DNA from: Eudorina sp. 2006-703-Eu-15
Lineage: Eukaryota > Chlorophyta > Chlorophyceae > Chlamydomonadales > Volvocaceae
Assembly (NCBI GenBank): GCA_003117195.1
Contig: BDSI01000125.1
Coordinates: 248,001 to 312,000, forward strand
DNA length: 64,000 nucleotides
Direction of reading: 5' to 3'
A program made the translations under genes and the position numbers. Under the pieces are notes generated by a model that did no database searches, was not told where the DNA came from, and was given only the letters and a program-made list of their open reading frames with translations. Below, piece after piece: positions 34,170 through 45,700 of the stretch; position 1 is the first letter of the stretch, and each line of letters starts with the position of its first letter.

Positions 34170-35310
34170 GCGGCGGCACTCCTGTTGGCGGCGGCACTAC
34201 TCCCGCCGGTGACTCTCCCGCTGCCGCTGCGGCGGAGTCGTCCCCATGGCCCTGCCCCCAGGGAAGCCAGTGGCGGCCGAAGCGGCATCTCAACGACGCC
34301 AGCGGCAGGTCCTAAAATGGCGTGGGAGCTAGCAAGCTCCTGCGCCGCTCCGCGCCGGTCGCCCCGGCACCCGCTGACCGGCACCGAAGGGCCGCTCTAG
34401 CGGTCGAGTGCAGTGCGCCCGCGTGTGAGTGTGTGTTGTGTGAATCGTTACATATCTGACCGGGCCTGACGCTGGCCAAGGGTTGCTAACCCAGCCCTGC
34501 CGGAACGGCCGCCGAAGCACTCTCAAGGGAGGGAGAGGGGCGCCCCCTCCCCCCTCCGCTTTCTCCCCTCGGCCTGTATTTCACCGGCCGCCAGCCCGCC
34601 AGGCTGCTCCACGAGCAGCTAACAGCCGCGGCACCGACGGTGATGTCAGAGCGGGATGAAGATGCGGGGTGCGAGTGCCTGCTGCTGCTGCTGCCCGATG
34701 TGGACGCGCTGCGGGTGGGTGGGTGCGTGCGGGTGGGTGGTGCCGGCGCAGGATCCAGGGGTTCAGGATCCAGGGGTTGAGAATCAAGGGTCCGAGGCGG
34801 GGGGCAACTCGGCACGCGGCGCAGACTGTGACCTTGACTTCGAAAATCGGAATCACAGCGTTGCGCTGCGACCATGGATGATCGCTTGGATCGGGATCGG
34901 GATCGCGTGCTCCCTTGTGCTTGGAAGTGTGTTTTGTTTTCGTGGACCCCGGGGGACACCGGTTTTCATTGCGATGCGGGGGCCAGCACAGCTCCGCCCT
35001 TTCCAGCAGAGCTCATAATCGCTTCCCTTTCTCATTGGGGGGGACCTCGTCCTGCGGGACCTACCGTCGTCCTTGGCCTTGCGCCCGACGGTGGCCAACT
35101 AGCCATCCCTCATTGCCCTCATCACCCCTGACACCCGTTTACCCCAACCGTCATTTCCACCACCGCCACAACTACCACCACCACCACCACTAGTGCCAGG
35201 ACGAAGTTGAGAAGCTCGATTATGAAACAAGGAGAACCAAGCAGGCACTGCCGCTACCGCAGCCGCCACGACCGGTGGCGAGGCGGCGGCGAACGGAGCA
35301 GCGGCTGTGA
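34148..35310 (+). pseudogene. Coding-like fragments, possibly VPS37-like (ESCRT-I)
   Basis: Three plus-strand pieces look coding. From 34148: MQWDYPTGGGTPVGGG, a Gly/Pro/Ala-rich N-terminus open to about 34318. Bases 34595-34714, between a CAG acceptor and a GTGGGT donor, phase 0: LLHEQLTAAAPTVMSERDED ... LLLLLPDVDALR. Bases 35200-35310 after a CAG acceptor: DEVEKLDYETRRTKQALPLP to a stop. The LPDVDALR/DEVEKL stretch resembles the start of the Mod(r) domain of VPS37, and LYGGQQVELRFTLPRSYP at about 33705 resembles a UEV strand as in VPS37A. No complete in-frame model could be built. It may be a real gene with missed exons or a broken copy. Confidence 0.3.
34418..34535 (-). mobile_element. LINE-like 3' end with CA-rich tail, copy 2
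   Basis: On minus this copy shows AGTGCTTCGGCGG, GGGTTAGC, CAGATATGTAACGATTCAC and then a CA-rich tail, in the same order as 31755-31921. It overlaps the spacer inside the possible VPS37-like fragments, close to the exon-like piece at 34595. Confidence 0.45.
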
Positions 35311-36751
35311 CAGCTGGGCCCCACGGCGGCAGGCTACACGGGGGGCCGCCGCATTGGGGGCTGCTGCTGCTGCCGGCGGTGCTGAGCCGGAGGGGCTGCT
35401 GTGTTTGGTGGTGTGTGGCTGCACTGCACCTCACCGCCTCAGCAGTGCCCTGCACATCAGCACATACCGCATGGCCCCGGCTGCTCTCAGCCAGCGTTTG
35501 CGCCCAGGCGGGGCCGCCCAACCCCCGACTCTAGTCCTGACGTCACCCTACCCTACGGGGCAGCTGCGCACAGGCCGATCTCCCTCCCGGTCCGGATATC
35601 CCAGCACCTACCAGGGGCCTCTGCTGCCACACGGCCCGGGCCGTCCCCTGTAGCGAGAGGGGAGCAGCGGCAGTGGCGCCCCCCACCCCCACTCCCTCCC
35701 TCTAACCCCAACTCCACCTCCACCGGTACGAGGGCGCACGGATCTGTGTGCGGGGACCCCGACAGCAGTCCAGGTCAACAACAGGCGAGCCACCACCACC
35801 ACCACCATCGTTGTCATCATCGTTTGTCAGTATCAATCATGGGGCGAGAGAGAGACACTGCTGTCCCCCAATTTCGTCCTTCTTTGCGGGGAGGTCGACA
35901 ACAGGTGGCCATGTCACCGTGAAATGCTCAAACAGTGCAGACGGACAGACAGACAGACAGACAGACAAACCAGTCAGACAGACAGACAGATAGACAGACA
36001 GACAGACAGCCGTCATACTCGGCATGCATGCAAGCAGGCAACAACAGCAACATCAACAGCCTCAACATACAAAAGCGTCATCAGTTGATTTCCCGGCCCC
36101 TCCCCCCATGTGGCCAACAGACCCCGTCATAACGGGCGCTCCCCGCTACCCCCTCCCCTCCCCTCCCCCTGGGCAAAGCCACGACCGCCGCACCCCGGCC
36201 GGCCCCCCGGCTTCCCGCGCGTCACAAGCGGTTCGCAGCAGTAACGACGTCGACACCGAGTAACACACGACAAAGGGAAAACCGCCGAGAGGGCCGCCGA
36301 AGCCGCGTCATCCGCGCCGAGTTGCCGTACAGCATCGTATCTTCCTACACGCCGACTGTGAACCTAGACGTACCGTCATGTCTTGGGGGTTTTTGCGGAT
36401 GAAGCGGTTTGGCGACAAACGGAAACAAACAGAACACATGACGGGCACACATTCTTTCACATTGCTTACAAGCCCACCCCCCAAAAGCCCCAATACACAC
36501 AGGTTTGGGTCGGGCGGGCTTCTCATTAAACACGCAGTCTCCATGCACTGCCTCGGTCCCGGTCGGCGGCGAGCGCCGTTTCAGTCTGTCATGACATGAG
36601 GCAGACGACCGGAGTACCCCACGGAGGTCGACCGGTGTTTGGTCGCCCCACCCCGATTCCCCACGACACGACACGACACGACACGACCCTTCGCGGTCAA
36701 GGGAACCCTTGGAAAGAGTACTTCCACTCGGTCCGCCCCAGCCTCCATCAC
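35311..36751. other. Spacer with (CAGA)n and KDM5 3' UTR
   Basis: No supported gene. (CAGA)n fills about 35938-36010 and a (CACGA)n run lies at about 36663-36686. On minus, a TGTAA signal at 36470-36466 lies about 280 nt beyond the KDM5 stop and is the best candidate for its polyadenylation signal. Confidence 0.45.
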
Positions 36752-39700
36752 TTAATCTTCGTCGCCCGCCCCCACCCCGGGTCCCCTCCGCCCCGGCTTC
36801 TTCTGCCGCTGCCGCTGCCCCTCGCCCTGCTCCTCATCTTCATCCTGCCCGTACTGCCCGTACTGGTTGTACGCCTGCCCACGGCTAAACTGCGCGTCCC
36901 CCTGCCGCTGAGCTCCAGGGTACTGCTCCAGGTCCCCGGACACCTGCCGCGACCCGTGGGTCCCCATCAGCACTGTCCCCATCGCGACACCCGGGTGCTG
37001 CAGCCCTGGGCCCCCCAGGAGCGCCGCCTGTGCCGCCGAGCTGTAGCCGCCCGCGCCCCCGCCGGCGCCTATCCCCATCTGCACCGACAGCATCATCGCC
37101 GCCAGCTGCTGGTGCTGCTGCGCGCTGAGACCGCCCCACAGGATACCGCCGGGGGCTGGGGCGGGGCCCCTCGGCCCGGCGGCTGCAGCGCCGCTGCCGC
37201 CGCCGCCGCCGCCGTCACCGCCCATCATCATGCTGTCATTCTGCCGTAGCGCCGCCCGGTTCCATCGCCGCCTCTCTTCCTCGGCCAGCGCCTCCAGTCG
37301 TGCCAGCTGCTGCACCTGCACCTGCGCCTGGCGCTCCAGCAGCGCCGACTCAGTGCTGGCGGCCGCCGCCGCCGCCGCGGCCTCCGCGGCCTCAAACGCC
37401 GACAGGCGGCCGTTGAAACGGTCCCACCTGATCGCGCTGGGCCCAGGGCCGGGGCCGGGGCCGGGGCCGGGACCATTTAGTCCTGCGGCTGCAGCGCCTC
37501 CGCCTCCGCCTCCGCCGCCTCCGCCCCCGATGTCGGTCTGCCGTTGCGCCGCCCGGTTCCATCGCCGCCTCTCCTCCAGGGCCAGCGCCTCCGCGTGCGC
37601 CAGCTGCTCCAAACGCGCCTGGCGCTCCAGCAGCGCCGATTCAGTGCTGACGGCCGCCGCCGCCGCCGCTGCCGTCAACGACGACACGCCGCCGCTGAGG
37701 CCGCCGCCGCCGCCGCCCCCCAGCAATACCCCGGAACCCCAAGTTGACGGCATCGAGGCGCCTCCTCCTGCTCCTGCTCCTCCTGCTCCTCCTGCTCCGC
37801 CGCCGCCCAGCCCCATGCCCCCTCCCTGTAGGCTCCCACGGCCGGCAAAGAACGTCCTCGCGGCGGGTCCGGGAAGCAGCGACCCGATGCCGGCCAGACT
37901 GGTCACCGCCGCTGCGGCGTGCAGCTGCGCCTGCGCCTGCGCCTGTACCGCGGCCGCCGCTGAGGCTGCGGCGGCGCTGGCCGCTGCCGCCTGCTGCTGC
38001 CGCTGCAGCAGCTGGTCCCGGTGCTTAGCCAGGATGGCGAGGGATCTCGACTCCTTCAGGAGGGAGGACGCGGGGGGCCGGACGACGGACCGCACCCGGG
38101 GCTCCTCAGGCGGCGGCGGCGGCGGCGACGGCCGCGGGAGCGCGATGGGCGGCGGCGGTTCGGGCAGCGGCGCGCCGGAGGCGCTCGCGGCCCTGTTGGC
38201 CCGCATCCACAGTACGACGTCACGGGTCTGGTACGGCATGTTGGCCTCGTGGGGGTACGGCCTGCCGTCCTGGACGCAGCAGCGGGGGCACCTGCGGGGT
38301 ATTCACGGGGGCCAGCGCGCGGTGTTCCCACTCGGTGGTGGGAGAGGGGCCGGGAGGCCTCTGGGTCGCAGCGGGTGAGGGCGAGAAGCCGCCGCCGCCG
38401 CCGCCGCCGCGGGAGGGGGATCCAGACTGGCCAGGAACGGGACTGGCCAGGGGAGGCGTCGGATCGAGCCAGCGCACCGCACCTGCTGCTGCTGCTGCTC
38501 CCCTGTGTGGACCTGGAGGGTTGCGGATCCGGAGCAGCTGTGCTGTCGACGACCCCCAAGTCCCCACAGTCCCCACAGTCCCCACTGTATCCCAAGAGGG
38601 GTCCCCGCCCGAGCCCCACCCCAGCCCACCCCACCCGCCGTTGGGTTGCCCACCCATTCGCTTCACCCCACCCAGCCCCAACCCCGTCCCGACATGCCCT
38701 CTTCACCTTTCACCCTTTGTCACGGGATGCGCTAACTCACCCACTGGCGCCGTCCGTCCGCCCGGGGGCCCCCGCCCGCCCACCCACCTGAACTCGCGGC
38801 CGCCTCCCCGGCCGAGTAGGCTGTCCGCCGCCCCCTGGGGCAGACCCACGCAGCGGAAGTGGAACCAGTCATCGCACGCGTCGCACGCCACCATGGGCTC
38901 GGCCTCGTCGTACACCCGCTGACACAGGCAGTACACGGTGGACAGCTCCTTCAGCTTGTCCAGCTCGCGATCCACCTGCGGGAGGGGCGGGGGGGGGGCG
39001 GGTGCGGGGTGAGGAGGGTGGGAGGGGTGAGGTGGGAGGTGGGAGGGGGGTAACAGGTGGTGTGCTTGCAACGGATTCACAGTTTGGGCCAAATTACAGA
39101 TGATCGGCAGCCTTTGCTTCTCCCCGTCCGCTCGTTCCCAGTCTCCAGAGCAGTTTGCTGATGTCCACGACTCCGCCGCAGCCCGCTGCCCCTCCCTACT
39201 GCCCCTCCCTACTGCCGCCCCCGTGCACCCACCCTACCGGTTCCCCGTCTCGTGCACCGCGCACCCCCCCTCCCTCCCTCCCTCCCTCCCTCCCTGCTGT
39301 AATCAAGATAACCAAACCGCAAACAGTCACCCAACCGTGCATTTCCCCCCTCCTCTGCCCCCTCCTCCCCCCACTCACATTGACCGGCAGCCCCTGCCCG
39401 CTCCGCGCGTGCTCCCTGGCGTCCTGCAGCAGCTGCAGCAGCTCCGGCCCCAGGGCGGGCCGCCCCGCCACCCCGCGCAGCTGCTCGCTCATGGCCCGGG
39501 CCACATCCAGCCAGGCCCGGGCCGCCGCCTGCTGCGCCATCAGGTCCGTCAGCAGCGGGTCCGAGCGGGGCACCCCCACCGTCTCGGCCTCGCGGGCCAA
39601 CCGGGTCAGGGACTCCAGGGGGGGCTTGCCGCTGCAGGCACGGGGCGGTAGCCCCCCGGGGGGACGGGGAGGGACACCGGACGGTGGCGGGGGGAGGGGG

Positions 39701-42700
39701 AGGGGGAGGGGCGGGGGGATACGGGACATTGGTGGACGTTTCTGGAGCTGTTGGGGAGGGGGGGGGGGCAGGGTTGGAGGGTGGCAACCTGGGAGCTGGC
39801 TGGGGGACTGGAGGAGACCGCAGGGGTGGGGTGGGAGGCGAGGGGCGGGGCGGGGCGGTCCGAGAGGGCACCGCGCACACACACACACACACGCGCGCGT
39901 TTTCTCCTTGATAACACACACACACACACACACGCGCGCCACCTCCCGCGCACCCATTCATAGCGCTCCTCCTCCCCACCCCCACCTCCTGTTGCCCGCT
40001 CCGCTCCCCCTCATCCTCCTCTTACCCCGACGCCGGCCTCCGCACTCCCGCCACCCGGCTGTACCAGGTCTCCATCTTGAGCTGCCTCAGCGCCTCCGCC
40101 GCCACATCCCCCGCGTCCACCTCGCACACACACGCCTGCTTGATCAGCTCCCGCACCCCCCGGGAGGCGGCATGCAGCGGGGCCCGCTCGGGGGCGGACC
40201 GCCAGTCGGGGGCGCCGGGGTCGGAGGCCGCCTGGATGCGGCTCCGGAACCGCTCCAGGAGGGCCTCGTGCCGGGTGAGCAGCTCGCGGGCTGAGTCCTG
40301 GAGGGGTGCGTGGCGCCCGTTGGATGGGGTGGGGTGGGGTGGGAGTGGGGTGGGGGGGTACAAAGAAGGACAGCCCAGACACACACCCAAGGGGTGGGGT
40401 GGGAGTGTAGGAAATTGGTAGACATTTGTGGAGGGGGGATGCCGTGGGCGGGCGGGCGGGTGCGGGCGGTGAAGGCAAACTTCGGTGGGACGTGGGGGTC
40501 CGTGTGAAGGGGCGTGGCGTCCCGGGGGCTGAACACCCGGTGGATGTCAGAGCAGATCTGCAGGGCCCAGATCCAGATCCAGATCCAGATCCAGAACCGG
40601 TACGTACGGTGAGCTCGCTTAGACCGTCGCTTGCCGCCGCTGCCGCCGCCGCTTGCCACGGTGACGTGACCTCACTCGCCCCTGGCCCCCCGCCCCTGGC
40701 CCCCCCCCAAACTGGCCCGCACCGGGTCTGTCCCCCTCTCTCTCCCCCCTTAGCTCGCCGTCCCGCCATGCCCGGCCCCCCTAGAACCCCCCCATAGGGC
40801 CCACCTCGAAGCGGCCGTACATGGCCCTGAGCCTCCCCAGGTCCCCCTCCTCGGGCAGCACCACCGGCAGCTGCTCCGCCTCCTCCATCAGCTCCCTCAG
40901 GTCCCCCTCCTCGGGCCGCTTAGAGCGCCGGAACCTGCGCCGCGACATCAGGGTAGGGCCGCCCCAGGGCGCTCAATCCCCCCCGGCAGGCGAGTAGAGG
41001 CCGTGGTTGCGATGGACGCCACACAACGTGTACCGTACATACACGGCACGCATCGCACGGCACAGCACGGCGAACCTTAGGCCCACGTAGTGCGCGGTAT
41101 GACAGCGCTGATGCGGTGTGTTCGTCGTCAGAGACCGGGTCTTGCCGCTGCCGCCCTTCGACCTGTAAACCCTAGAGCACCCGGCCCAACACCCGCACCC
41201 AGCCTCACCACCCGCTCCTCATACCACCCTCAGGCCCCCGAACCAGCCCACCCCTCCACCGAAGCCCAACCCCAACCCCACCCCAACCCCAACCCCACCC
41301 ACCTGAGGCACAGCGGCTCGATGTCGTCGATGTCCTCCTTCCCCGCCGCCGCCGTGCAGATGGGACACGTCCACCTGGCCGCCCTGGCCGCCCTGGCCGC
41401 CATCACCGACATGCCCATGCACTTGTGGTGGAACAGGTCGCCGCAGCCCTCGCAGCCCAGCAGCATGTCCTCGCTGCCCGCACTGGACTGGCACAGACAC
41501 AGCAGCGGCGGCTCGCCCGGCGGGACCAGGCCCCCCGCCGCCAGCCCCGCCCGGAGGCCCGCCGGCACGTGCTGGGGGACCAGCAGGGAGAAGGCGCTGC
41601 CGGGGGGCGCCTCGTCGTCCAGGACCTGTGCCGCAGCGGCGGCGGCGGCGGCGTCCGCCGACCTGCCGGCGCCGCCGCTTTGCAGCGTCAGCGCGCTGGC
41701 GGAGATGGAGGCGGAGCGGCTCAGGGGCCCGGCGCCGGCGGCCCCGCCGTCATCGGCAGCCGTGGTTCTGGAGCGGGGCTTGGCGGTTCCGGAGCTGGTG
41801 GTCTGTCGTGCCCCGAAGCTACCTCTGCCTCGGCCGCCGCCGCCGGCGGCGGCACCCAACTCTTCGCCGTCGTCATCGTCGGCGCCGTCGTTACCCTCAT
41901 AGCCGGTGCCCGGAGCCCCGGAGGGGCGCTGCCAGCGCTCCGCCGCCGCCGCCGCCGCTGGCCCCGCCTTGTGGCGGCGGGCGATGCCGGCGCCGTCAGC
42001 CTCCGAGGCGTTGCCGCCATCGTCGTCGTCGTCGCCGTCGCTGGTCCCGCCGGGTTGGGTGCCCGCGGAGGTGGCTGCGGGCTGCGGCCCCGGCGGCGCC
42101 ACCGCCTCCAGCAGCCTCAGCGACCGCTGCAGTCCCAGCAGCGCGAGCGCCACGGAGGCCGTCAGCGTGTGGAGGCACCTGTCCAGCTGTGGTGGGAGGG
42201 GGGAGGGGGGGATGCGGCGGGTGCCGGGTTAGGGGGCGGGAAGGGGTGAGGAGATCGGGGGAGGGAGGGTAAGGGTTTAGGGTTTCCGAGGAGGCGGAGG
42301 ATGAGGAAAGGGGGAGTGAGCCGGTGCCGCAAATGTGTGTGGGCACGAATGCCCCATCGAGTTGCACCCTTGACAACCGTTGCGTCTTGAACCCCGGTCG
42401 TGTCGTGTCGGGTCGTGTCGTGTCGTGTCGTGTCGGGTCGTGTCGGGTCGGGTCTTCCTCCCAAGCACATCCCCCGACCGGCACACGCCCCCGACTGGTG
42501 TGGTGGGGTCTGTGGTGTGGTGCGGTCTCCCTCACCCGCACGGCCGAGTTCCTGCGGATGAGCGCCTTCCGCAGCCGCCCCCGGAACACCTCCGACTGCT
42601 CCAGGGCCCGCACGGAGGCCGCCGCCAGCGCCGGGTCCAGGTCCAGCAGCGAGTCGGCCGCTTGGCCGTGGGCGGCCTGCAGCTGCTCCAGGGTGGGCCG

Positions 42701-45700
42701 CTGCTCGTGACGGGTCAGACACGCCTGCGGGGTTGCCGTGCCGTACAGGTTGCACACGTGGGCCCGAGACACCCCCCCCCCCACACACACACGCACAATC
42801 ATACACGTGCTTCGCCACCAGTGCCCCCCGCCTGCACACAGGCTCATACACATGCCATCGCCTGCACCACCTGCTGTCGAGCTGGACTTCGCTTCTCACG
42901 GCTCAGTTCTGTTACACACGCATACCGGGGGAGAGTGAGGGGGAGGGGGAGGGGGAGGAGGTGCGCCCGGAGAAGCGGGCCTTGCAGCAGTGAGTGGGCG
43001 GATCCCTCCGGACCGCGGTGCCGTCAGTCCGTCCCGCCTTCCCCCTGCTGTGTGCGCTATGCGGTATGCCGTGTGCCGCCGTATGCCGTACGCCGTACCT
43101 CCAGCAGCTTCTTGCGGTCCCGGTGCTCCCGCGCCAGCGCCTCCACCGACGCCACCACGTCCGGGGCCAGGGCCAGCGCCGCCGCCTCCGCCAGCCAGGA
43201 CGTCACCTCCCCCTCCCGCAGCACCGCCGACCCGCCCGGACCCGCCTCCGGCCCCTCCGCCACCCGCGCCGCCGACAGCCGCGCGCGCACTCGCATGTCG
43301 AAGGCGGTCGCCTCCACCACCGCATCCGACAGCGCCTGCCGGAGCTGGGGGTCCACCGGCAGACCCAGCGCCGCCGCGCGGTCGAGGGCGGCACGGGCGG
43401 CGCGCAGCGGGCCCTTGGCGGCCGGGGCGCGGCCCTCGCCCTCCCTGGAGGACCCCGCCGGGTCGTCCGCCGCCTCGGCGCCGCCGCCAATGCCGGCCCT
43501 GCGCGCCACCTCGCTGAAGTGGGTGCGGACCTACGGGACGAGGCGAGGAGGGGCGGGTCGAGGAGGGCCGGCGAATGGAGGGGCGGGGAGGGGAGGGGCC
43601 AGGAGGCAGGCCGCCACCCTCCCCCGACCGCTGCGAGCAGCCCTAGGGCCCACACGTCCTCGTCCGGCAACACAGTCCTCGCTCCTTGCCCCTTCCTTCA
43701 ACTCTCCCCCTCTACCTCCCGACCCCTCCTGAACCTCTAGAATCCTCTTCCACCTCGCCCCAATCTCCCCCGCTGATGTTAAGAGACACCGAGAGCGGCA
43801 TTCCTCCTGACATCCCTCCCTCCCCCTGCCCCTAACCCTCCCTTCCTCCCTCCCTCCCTGGACTCACGTTCCTGTTCCACCGGAGCGCCTCCAGCCAGCA
43901 CCTCAGCTGCCCCGCCTGCCGGATGTCCAGACCCCCCACCTCCGACTGGAACACCGCCAGCAGCTCCTCCGCCTCCGCCTCCGCGGCCGCTTCCGCCGCG
44001 GGCGGCCCCACCGGCGGCGGCCCCGCCAGCAGCGCCCCCACCCGCTGCTGCCACAGCGCCGCGCCCTCCAGCAGCCGCCGCAGCCGGGCCACCAGGCCGG
44101 TGGGCAGCGCGGCGGCGGCGAAGCCCAGGGCGGCGGCCTCCGTCAGCGCCGTCTCCAGCTGCGGCACTGTGGGGGGCTCACCCTGGGACGCGTCCTCCAG
44201 CAGCCGCTCTGCAGGCGCGGTTTGATCCGGACTCATGATTAGGGTATTTACTTTGGGTTTAAATTGAAAAAAGAAATAAATGGGTGTGAGGATTTAAGTT
44301 TGGGGGTTCTAGTTGAGTGGATACGCTAGGCAAGTGGATGGGTTGGAGAGTACGGGATTGGAGTCTGAGGGAAGCTGCGCCCGGTGCGGTGCGGTGCGGT
44401 GCGGTGCGGTGCGGTGCGGTGCGGTGCGGTGCGGTGCGGTGCGGTGCGGTGCGGTGCGGGGCTGACGGCCGGTGCGGTGCGGTGCGGTGCGGTGCGGGCG
44501 GTGCGGTGCGGTGCGGTGCGGTGCAGTGCGGTGGCGGTGCGGGCGGTGCGGTGCGGTGCGGTGCGGTGCGGGCTGACGCCGGTGCGGTGCGGTGCGGTGC
44601 GGTGCGGTGCGGTGCGGTGCGGTGCGGTGCGGTGCGGGGGGCGGTGGCGGGCGGTGCGGTGGGGGCGGTGGCGGTGCGGTGCGGGGTGCGGTGCGGTGCG
44701 GTGCGGTGGGTGCGGTGCGGTGCGGGCGGTGCGGTGCGGTGCGGGCGGTGGCGGTGCGGTGCGGTGGCGGTGCGGTGCGGTGGCGGGGGGGGGGGGGGGG
44801 CGGTGCGGGTGCGGTGCGGTGCGGTGCGGTGGCGGTGCGGGGGCTGACGGCGCGGTGGCGGTGCGGTGCGGTGCGGTGCGGTGGGGGGGGGGGGGGGGCG
44901 GTGCGGTGCGGTGCGGTGCGGTGCGGTGCGGTGCGGTGCGCGGTGCGGTGCGGTGCGCGTGCGGGTGCGGTGCGGTGCGGTGCGGTGCGGTGCCGGTGGT
45001 GCGGTGCTGCGGGCTGGCGGTGCGGGTGCGGTGCGGTGCGGTGCGGGCGGTGCGGTGCGGTGCGGTGCGGGGTGCGGGCGGTGCGGTGCGGTGCGGTGCG
45101 GTGCGGTGCGGTGCGGTGCGTGCGGTGCGGTGCGGTGCGGTGCGGGGGTGCGGCCGGTGCGGTGCGGTGCGGGTGCTGCGGTGCGGTGCGGTGCGGGGCT
45201 GACGGCCGGTGCGGTGCGGTGCGGTGCGGTGCGGTGCGGTGCGGGGCTGACGGCCGGTGCGGTGCGGTGCGGTGCGGTGCGGTGCGGTGCGGTGCGGTTG
45301 CGGTGCGGTGCGGTGCGGTGCGGGGGGGCGGTGCGGTGCGGTGCGGTGCGGTGCGGTGCTGCGGCCGGTGCGGTGCGGTGCGGTGCGGTGCGGTGCGGTG
45401 CGGTGCGGTGCGGGGCTTGACGGCGGTGCGGTGCGGTGCGGTTGCGGTGCGGTTGCGGTGCGGTGCGCGTGCGTGGCGGTGCGGTGCGGTGCGGCCTGCG
45501 GTGCGGCGCGTGCGGTGCGGTGCGGCTGCGGGTGCGGTGCGGTGCGGGCGGTGCGGTGCGGTGCGGGCTGCCGGGCGGTGCGGTGCGGTGCGGTGCGGTG
45601 CGTGCGGTGCGGGGGGCGGTGCGGTGCGGTGCGGTGCTGACGGGTGCGGTGCGGTGCGGTGCGGTGCGCGGTGCGGTGCGGTGCGGTGCGGTGCGGTGCG

